Shown here: positions 6,409 to 9,807 of the stretch, in pieces
Layout: each line of letters begins with the position of its first letter
Position numbering within the stretch: position 1 is the first letter of the stretch
The notes under the pieces: generated by a model
Told to the model about the DNA's origin: nothing
Database searches by the model: none
Seen by the model: only the letters and a program-made list of their open reading frames with translations
Source of the DNA: Ruminococcus sp.
GTDB taxonomy: Bacteria; Bacillota; Clostridia; Oscillospirales; Ruminococcaceae
Assembly: GCA_024697705.1 (NCBI GenBank)
Contig: JAILFF010000002.1
Location: 1 to 9,807 of the forward strand
Direction: 5' to 3'
DNA length: 9,807 bases
Program-made: the position numbers and the translations under genes

Positions 6409-6458
6409 GCACAAAAGCTTCGCTTTTGCGCTACAAGTTCAAACTTCGTTTGAACTTG
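6409..6458. repeat. Two TTC-triloop hairpins between tRNA-Asp and tRNA-Phe
   Basis: Two near-adjacent perfect hairpins share a TTC loop: CAAAAGC-TTC-GCTTTTG (6412-6428, extended by GC/GC beyond a mismatch) and CAAGTTCAAAC-TTC-GTTTGAACTTG (6434-6458, 11-bp stem). They match the pair at 4325-4370 in layout and loop but not in stem sequence. They lie inside the tRNA transcript and could serve as processing or spacer structures. Confidence 0.7.
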
Positions 6459-6484
6459 CTGTAAATACTGCATTTTTGTAGTAT

Positions 6485-6557
6485 GCCTCTGTAGCTCAGT
6501 AGGTAGAGCAGGGGACTGAAAATCCCCGTGTCGATGGTTCGATTCCGTCCGGAGGCA
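6485..6557 (+). tRNA. tRNA-Phe(GAA)
   Basis: Full cloverleaf of 73 nt: acceptor GCCTCTG/CGGAGGC, discriminator A, anticodon stem GGGGA/TCCCC with loop CTGAAAA (anticodon GAA), and T-stem GATGG/CCGTC. CCA is not encoded. Confidence 0.96.
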
Positions 6558-6562
6558 TTTGT

Positions 6563-6674
6563 GCATGGATAGTTCAGTGGTAGAACGCCGTAAAAACGGA
6601 TCTTGACAAAGATCTTAACCGCAACGTTTTGCCTGTCACGCCGGAAGTCGTAGGTTCGATTCCTGCTCCATGTA
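6563..6674 (+). tRNA. Asp-type (GUC) tRNA gene interrupted by a 40-nt insertion; possibly a pseudo-tRNA
   Basis: Removing 6591-6630 leaves a 72-nt cloverleaf: acceptor GCATGGA/TCCATGT (first pair G-U), D-stem GTTC/GAAC, anticodon stem CCGGC/GCCGG, loop CTGTCAC (anticodon GTC) and T-stem GTAGG/CCTGC. The insertion splits the 5' strand of the anticodon stem between positions 29 and 30. It is self-complementary: AAAACG (6593-6598) pairs with CGTTTT (6625-6630), and GATCTT (6599-6604) with AAGATC (6609-6614). The discriminator is A, whereas bacterial aspartate tRNA normally has G73, and the first pair is a wobble. It may therefore be a decaying copy, yet every other stem pair is intact. The position is not the anticodon-loop site of bacterial group I introns, and 40 nt is far too short for one. 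Confidence 0.7.
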
Positions 6675-6682
6675 GTGTTTAT

Positions 6683-6755
6683 GCGGATTTAGCTCATCTG
6701 GTAGAGCGCCACCTTGCCAAGGTGGAGGTAGCGAGTTCGAGCCTCGTAATCCGCT
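6683..6755 (+). tRNA. tRNA-Gly(GCC)
   Basis: Full cloverleaf of 73 nt: acceptor GCGGATT/AATCCGC, discriminator T as usual for glycine, and anticodon stem CCACC/GGTGG with loop TTGCCAA (anticodon GCC). It is followed directly by a T-tract. Confidence 0.95.
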
Positions 6756-6769
6756 TTTTTATTTGGCAT

Positions 6770-6840
6770 GGCGCTATAGCCAAGTGGTAAGGCAATGGAC
6801 TGCAACTCCGTGATCTCCAGTTCAAATCTGGATGGCGCCT
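6770..6840 (+). tRNA. tRNA-Cys(GCA)
   Basis: Full cloverleaf of 71 nt: acceptor GGCGCTA/TGGCGCC, discriminator T as expected for cysteine, and anticodon loop CTGCAAC (anticodon GCA). Last gene of the operon, directly upstream of the terminator. Confidence 0.95.
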
Positions 6841-6843
6841 CGC

Positions 6844-6885
6844 AAGGGAATGTCGGGAGACCGATGTTCCCTTTTGTTTTTCTTT
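6844..6885 (+). terminator. Rho-independent terminator of the tRNA operon
   Basis: Stem AAGGGAA/TTCCCTT (6844-6850 with 6867-6873), a small internal mismatch, then TCGG/CCGA around a GAGA loop, followed by TGTTTTTCTTTT. A further short hairpin, TTCGTC/GACGAA (6891-6911), follows. Confidence 0.88.
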
Positions 6886-6988
6886 TGCCCTTCGTCGTTT
6901 TTGCTGACGAAAATCATGTATAAAAAACGGTTTTAGCGTATTTGAATATTGTTTACGTAGCATTAACAAAGTTTTTGGTGATTTATTA

Positions 6989-7017
6989 TTGACAACAGGG
7001 CAAAAATACTATATAAT
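6989..7017 (+). promoter_or_regulatory. Perfect consensus promoter upstream of the 270-aa gene and rex-CYTH
   Basis: TTGACA (6989-6994), 17 bp, TATAAT (7012-7017). The leader of about 87 nt can form ATACT/AGTAT (7031-7047) and CGGC/GCCG (7048-7066) hairpins. An imperfect inverted repeat, TTGTTTA-N7-TTAACAA (6949-6969), lies 20 bp upstream of the -35 and resembles widely spaced Rex half-sites. Confidence 0.85.
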
Positions 7018-7110
7018 AAGAGTAGTGACTATACTTGAGCGGAGTATCGGCGCTGACTTGCAGCCGTATCCCGCAGTTATCATAAATTTTTGGATCGGGG
7101 GGATTCTCAA

Positions 7111-7923
7111 ATGGCGTTATTTGGATTGTTCGGAAAGGATTCGGATATGGATTCGGATTCTAATCGTCCGGCTGCCACTGTGGATTTCGAGGATATGGAG
7201 TTGTCAGCAAAGGAATATGAATCGAACGCTCCATTAGATGAAAAATTTTTCTGTGATTATCTTGATAAAAATGTTTCCGTTATCGTCAGGGGACCCGGAA
7301 ACTGGGAACCGTTCATTGACTACGCGGTGAATATATTTTTCAATCATGAAACGCTTGTTGCTCAGCTGAAAAAGCTGCAAACGAGAAAGGGTGTTGAACT
7401 GGGAGTCGTTCCTATGCGTCTGGGAGATGTTCTCGACAAAGCGGTGTGGAACGGCGACTGCAAGGCGGTCTTTATCTTCGGACTTAAGGAACAGAAGATG
7501 GTAATTTCCAGAAAAGACCTCGGTCAGATGCGCGATTCTCTCGACAACTATTCGAGAGTTTACGGCATCAACAGCGGAACATTGGATATCCGTCCCGGTA
7601 TCGCAGAGCTTAAAAAGAGCTGGGTATATATTATAGGCGAGCTGCCGCGTGAGAACGAGGACGGCGTAAGAAATCCCAAAGAGGAATACTGGGTAAAGAC
7701 GACAAACAATTTCGGCGACGAAGAGCTGGTGGAATGTTATTTCACCAAGGACGAGGCGAGGCGCCACGCGGGCGAGGAATTCGTTTCCTCGGCGAAGCTC
7801 GGCGAGATACTCGAATTCTGCGGTCCGCTTGTCGTAGAGCCTTACAGCAGCAACTGGCTGAAGGTCGGGGGCAAGCAGCCCTCTGCTTACGACTACTTCG
7901 TTCAGCAGAAAACCAATAACTGA
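7111..7923 (+). CDS. Uncharacterised protein, possibly SseB-like (270 aa)
   Basis: I do not recognise this protein with certainty. The N-terminus (MALFGLFGKDSD) is followed by an acidic, Asp/Ser-rich low-complexity stretch (about residues 10-40), then a mixed alpha/beta region with no signal peptide or membrane segment, so it is probably cytoplasmic. The C-terminal part (about 200-255, with YFTKDEARRHAGEEF and EILEFCGPLVVEPYSSNWL) has the feel of SseB-type domains, where a residue-poor strand, a helix and an NP-like strand alternate; this is a weak impression. The ATG at 7111 is chosen because GGGGGGA lies 7 nt upstream; an earlier in-frame TTG at 7090 has no such site. A strong promoter precedes it, and rex-CYTH follows after 89 bp, probably on the same transcript. 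Confidence 0.85.
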   Translation: MALFGLFGKDSDMDSDSNRPAATVDFEDMELSAKEYESNAPLDEKFFCDYLDKNVSVIVRGPGNWEPFIDYAVNIFFNHETLVAQLKKLQTRKGVELGVVPMRLGDVLDKAVWNGDCKAVFIFGLKEQKMVISRKDLGQMRDSLDNYSRVYGINSGTLDIRPGIAELKKSWVYIIGELPRENEDGVRNPKEEYWVKTTNNFGDEELVECYFTKDEARRHAGEEFVSSAKLGEILEFCGPLVVEPYSSNWLKVGGKQPSAYDYFVQQKTNN

Positions 7924-8012
7924 TAAGCGTGAAAGCACCTTCGCCCGATAATCACGGCGGAGGTCTCTTTCCTTTAAAAGGAACAGCCGCAAATTACAAG
8001 GGGGGATCGATT

Positions 8013-9155
8013 GTGCCGAAAAACGACAGGATCTCAGTGTCTGTCATAAAAAGGCTGCCGCGCTATTATCGGTTTCTGGGCGAGCTTTCGCAGCAGGGCA
8101 TCGAAAGGATCTCCTCGCGTGAGCTTTCCGACAGAATGAAGCTGACCGCTTCGCAGATCAGGCAGGATCTTAATTGCTTCGGCGGATTCGGACAGCAGGG
8201 ATACGGCTACAACGTCGCGGAGCTTCGCGGCGAGATCGGCAGGATACTGGGCGTTGACAGGCAGTTCGGAACGATAATCATCGGCGCGGGCAACCTGGGC
8301 AGGGCGATAGCCATGCATATCAATTTCGATACCCGAGGCTGTCGGCTGACAGGCGTTTTCGACATTGACCCTGCACTCGAAGGCAGGAAGGTCGGTGAGC
8401 TGACCGTACTTCCCATGACCGCGCTGGAGGAGTTCTGCCGAAGGGAATGTCCGCTTGCCGCCGTGCTTTGCATACCGAAATCGGAGACTCAGCAGGTCGC
8501 CGATCAGCTCACAAGGCTCGGGATAAAGGCAATATGGAATTTCTCGCATTACGACCTCTCGGGCTACGAGGGAATGATCGTCGAGAATGTTCATCTGGGC
8601 GACAGCCTGCTTACGCTGACCTACGGGCTGAATTCGCTGATACCGCGCTCCGAGCCGCACGAGATCGAACGCAAGTACCTTATCTTCCGCCCGACCGAGG
8701 ACGAGCTTGCCGCGATCGAGGGGATAAAGCGCACCGACATCGTGCAGACCTATCTTTCGGCTCCCGAAAACGGTCCGATGCGGCGGGTGAGAAAGCGCGG
8801 CACCGAAGCCGATGGCTGGACATATACCTATACCGAGAAAACGCACGTTTCTTTCGGCGACCGTATCGAGATCGAGCGCGAGATCGACGTGGACGAGTAT
8901 GATCGGCTGATAAAAGAAAGCCTTCCCGACCGACCTCCGATAATCAAATCACGGTATGTGTTCACCTACAAGGATCAGGTATTCGAGCTTGACATTTATG
9001 ACTTCTCCGACGAGTATGCCACGCTGGAGATCGAGCTTGAAAGCATCGACGACGAGGTGTTCCTACCGCCGTACATTAAGCTGATACGCGATGTGACAGG
9101 TGACAGATTGTACAGTAATTCCGAACTTGCGAGAACAAGATTGTTGATTCCGTAA
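8013..9155 (+). CDS. rex: Fusion of redox repressor Rex with a CYTH/triphosphate-tunnel domain (380 aa)
   Basis: Residues 1-209 are a complete Rex: winged helix with RLPRYYRFLGEL and LTASQIRQDLNCFGGFGQQGYGY (about 44-66), NAD(H)-binding GAGNLGRA (91-98), FDIDP, and a C-terminal swap helix (195-209). Rex normally ends here, at about 210 residues, and represses fermentation genes when NADH is low. This chain instead continues without a frame break into a CYTH domain (215-376). It shows the ExExK signature EIERK (Glu217, Glu219, Lys221), a basic RRVRKR strand (257-262), EIERE (286-290), KSR (Lys312, Arg314), ELDIYD and LEIELE, the alternating charged residues of the tunnel fold. CYTH proteins bind triphosphates and often hydrolyse them. 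The GTG at 8013 has AAGGGGGGA just upstream and gives the usual Rex N-terminus; a GTG at 7929 is less likely. A 15-bp palindrome (7969-7983) lies in the leader. Confidence 0.93.
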   Translation: MPKNDRISVSVIKRLPRYYRFLGELSQQGIERISSRELSDRMKLTASQIRQDLNCFGGFGQQGYGYNVAELRGEIGRILGVDRQFGTIIIGAGNLGRAIAMHINFDTRGCRLTGVFDIDPALEGRKVGELTVLPMTALEEFCRRECPLAAVLCIPKSETQQVADQLTRLGIKAIWNFSHYDLSGYEGMIVENVHLGDSLLTLTYGLNSLIPRSEPHEIERKYLIFRPTEDELAAIEGIKRTDIVQTYLSAPENGPMRRVRKRGTEADGWTYTYTEKTHVSFGDRIEIEREIDVDEYDRLIKESLPDRPPIIKSRYVFTYKDQVFELDIYDFSDEYATLEIELESIDDEVFLPPYIKLIRDVTGDRLYSNSELARTRLLIP

Positions 9156-9184
9156 GTGATTGTGATATTTTCGTGAATATTTTC

Positions 9185-9220
9185 GATGTTTTCGCAAAAT
9201 ACATCAAAATTTTATTTGTC
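9185..9220 (+). terminator. Weak candidate terminator after rex-CYTH
   Basis: A hairpin GATGTTTT-CGC-AAAA-TA-CATC (9185-9205, TA bulge) is followed by an A/T-rich stretch with only short T runs. The stem is AT-rich, so termination would be weak. Confidence 0.3.
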
Positions 9221-9248
9221 TAAGTTTAATTTTTTTACTTAAAAACAC

Positions 9249-9277
9249 TTGACAAAATGCCGAGGTTGGTATATAAT
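9249..9277 (+). promoter_or_regulatory. Perfect consensus promoter of a short transcript
   Basis: TTGACA (9249-9254), 17 bp, TATAAT (9272-9277). Transcription would start near 9284 and run only to the strong hairpin at 9397-9425, giving about 150 nt with no sizeable ORF. Confidence 0.85.
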
Positions 9278-9283
9278 TATATC

Positions 9284-9432
9284 AACGGCAAATGAGAGCC
9301 AAATGGCAGGCGGTGGCGGCACACTGCAAGAAAAGGCGAAGGCGGAAGGCGAAACCGCATTACTTCGCAGCCATCATCTATAGAATTTAGGGGAAAGCGC
9401 CCGTGCAGATTTGTTGCACGGGCGCGTTTGTT
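9284..9432 (+). ncRNA. Candidate small structured RNA of unknown family
   Basis: A consensus promoter and a strong terminator bound about 150 nt. The interior can fold as a branched structure. ATGGC (9302-9306) pairs with GCCAT (near 9370). One arm forms around CAG...GTG-GCGG-CAC-A-CTG. A second arm has GCGAAG paired with CTTCGC enclosing GCGG/CCGC with an ATTA bulge. I could not match it to SRP RNA (no GGAAG-AGCA tip), 6S RNA (ends do not pair well) or a riboswitch that I know. It also contains a 32-codon reading frame, listed separately. Convergent hemW ends on the far side of the shared terminator. Confidence 0.5.
9292..9390 (+). CDS. Doubtful 32-residue basic micro-ORF inside the small transcript
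   Basis: ATG at 9292 to TAG at 9388-9390 would encode a 32-residue peptide with a strongly basic centre (KKRRRRKAK, residues 13-21) and a hydrophobic end (FAAIIYRI). No ribosome binding site is visible: the predicted start site lies only about 8 nt upstream, so translation would be nearly leaderless. The arginine codons (AGG, CGA, CGG) are unusual. It is more likely a by-product of a purine-rich structured RNA, but its fit between promoter and terminator deserves note. Confidence 0.2.
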   Translation: MRAKWQAVAAHCKKRRRRKAKPHYFAAIIYRI

Positions 9433-9437
9433 TTTGT
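9397..9437. terminator. Strong terminator shared by the small RNA and convergent hemW
   Basis: A perfect 11-bp GC-rich stem (9397-9407 with 9415-9425) around a 7-nt loop, followed on the plus strand by GTTTGTTTTTGT. On the minus strand the hairpin is followed by TTTCCCC, so it would end hemW less efficiently. Confidence 0.88.
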
Positions 9438-9438
9438 A

Positions 9439-9807
9439 TTACAGAAGACGGTTTATGATCTCGTTTGAGAGCAGGAAGGCGCGTTCGGTGAGGGCTATGC
9501 GGTCGGGCGTTACGGTGAGAAGTCCTGCGGCAGCGAGGGGAGCGGCTCGTTTGAGCAGGTCGTTTGTGCGCTGTTCGCCGCCCGCAGCCGTCAGTTCCGA
9601 AAGCGAAAAGCCGTCGGAAAGGCGGGCACCGAGCATCACGCGCTCCTCGAAGCGGTCGGGGGCGGAATCCTCGATCTCGACGGGCTGAGTTTCCGCCGCG
9701 ATAAAGGCGCTCACGTCGGGCGGGCAGAAATAGCGCACCCTGCCGAAATCCGAATGTGCCGAAGCACCTATGCCGATATACGGCTCGACACGCCAATACT
9801 TCATATT
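9439..9807 (-). CDS. hemW: HemW (radical SAM, coproporphyrinogen oxidase-like heme chaperone), C-terminal part
   Basis: Only the last 122 residues are present; the 5' part, with the radical-SAM CxxxCxxC motif, lies beyond the right edge. The visible part begins NMKYWRVEPYIGIGASAHSDFG, matching the family's KYWR-EPYxGxGxxAHS segment. It continues with ERVMLGARLSDGFSL (the FExxMLGLRLxxG region) and ends in a small winged-helix-like tail, LLTVTPDRIALTERAFLLSNEIINRLL, as HemW proteins do. The open frame continues past the Met at 9804 to the window end, so that Met is internal. HemW binds heme and an iron-sulfur cluster and is no longer considered a true coproporphyrinogen oxidase in many bacteria. 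Confidence 0.9.
   Translation of the reverse strand, partial: NMKYWRVEPYIGIGASAHSDFGRVRYFCPPDVSAFIAAETQPVEIEDSAPDRFEERVMLGARLSDGFSLSELTAAGGEQRTNDLLKRAAPLAAAGLLTVTPDRIALTERAFLLSNEIINRLL

Noticed and set aside
6591..6630. Group I intron in the tRNA
   Set aside because: At 40 nt it is far too short for the catalytic core, and it is not in the anticodon loop.
9284..9432. SRP RNA or 6S RNA
   Set aside because: It lacks the conserved SRP tip sequence, and its ends do not pair into the long 6S rod. Both judgements are by eye only.

Overview
The window looks like chromosomal DNA from an anaerobic Firmicute, most likely a Ruminococcus-like member of the Oscillospiraceae. This is inferred from gene content: pyruvate formate-lyase, a YerC/TrpR-type regulator, Hsp33 and Rex, AT-rich spacers with consensus sigma-A promoters, and tRNA genes without encoded CCA. 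Nothing looks like a phage or an insertion sequence with a transposase.

Left part, minus strand (about 60-2971): a pyruvate formate-lyase operon in three pieces. A 716-residue core carries the active-site Cys-Cys pair but stops before the glycyl-radical domain. Next comes a 114-residue very acidic protein whose front half resembles the start of that missing domain. Last is an 80-residue protein that is the missing glycyl-radical domain (RVSGYAV). Each piece has its own ribosome binding site, and the operon has a good promoter and a terminator. This is the most striking system in the window.

Middle, plus strand (3144-6071): a TrpR/YerC-family regulator, whose promoter overlaps a 28-bp palindrome, abuts a class I methyltransferase. 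A non-coding repeat element with heptad repeats and triloop hairpins follows. Then come hslO (Hsp33) and a membrane-anchored GH25 muramidase whose start codon overlaps the hslO stop.

RNA cluster (6137-6885): a perfect consensus promoter, six tRNA genes (Val, Asp, Phe, an Asp-like gene interrupted by 40 nt, Gly, Cys) and a terminator. The interrupted gene folds as a full cloverleaf only if the 40 nt are removed.

Right part (6989-9807): another perfect promoter drives an uncharacterised 270-residue protein. It is followed by a single-ORF fusion of the redox repressor Rex to a CYTH (triphosphate tunnel) domain. A third perfect promoter then drives a short structured transcript of about 150 nt, ending at a strong hairpin that it shares with the convergent, truncated hemW gene at the right edge.

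Several genes share an anaerobic or redox theme: oxygen-sensitive PFL with a separately encoded radical subunit, the redox-switched chaperone Hsp33, the NADH sensor Rex, and the radical-SAM-family protein HemW. Whether Rex controls the pfl operon cannot be shown from the sequence; I found no convincing Rex operator at the pfl promoter.
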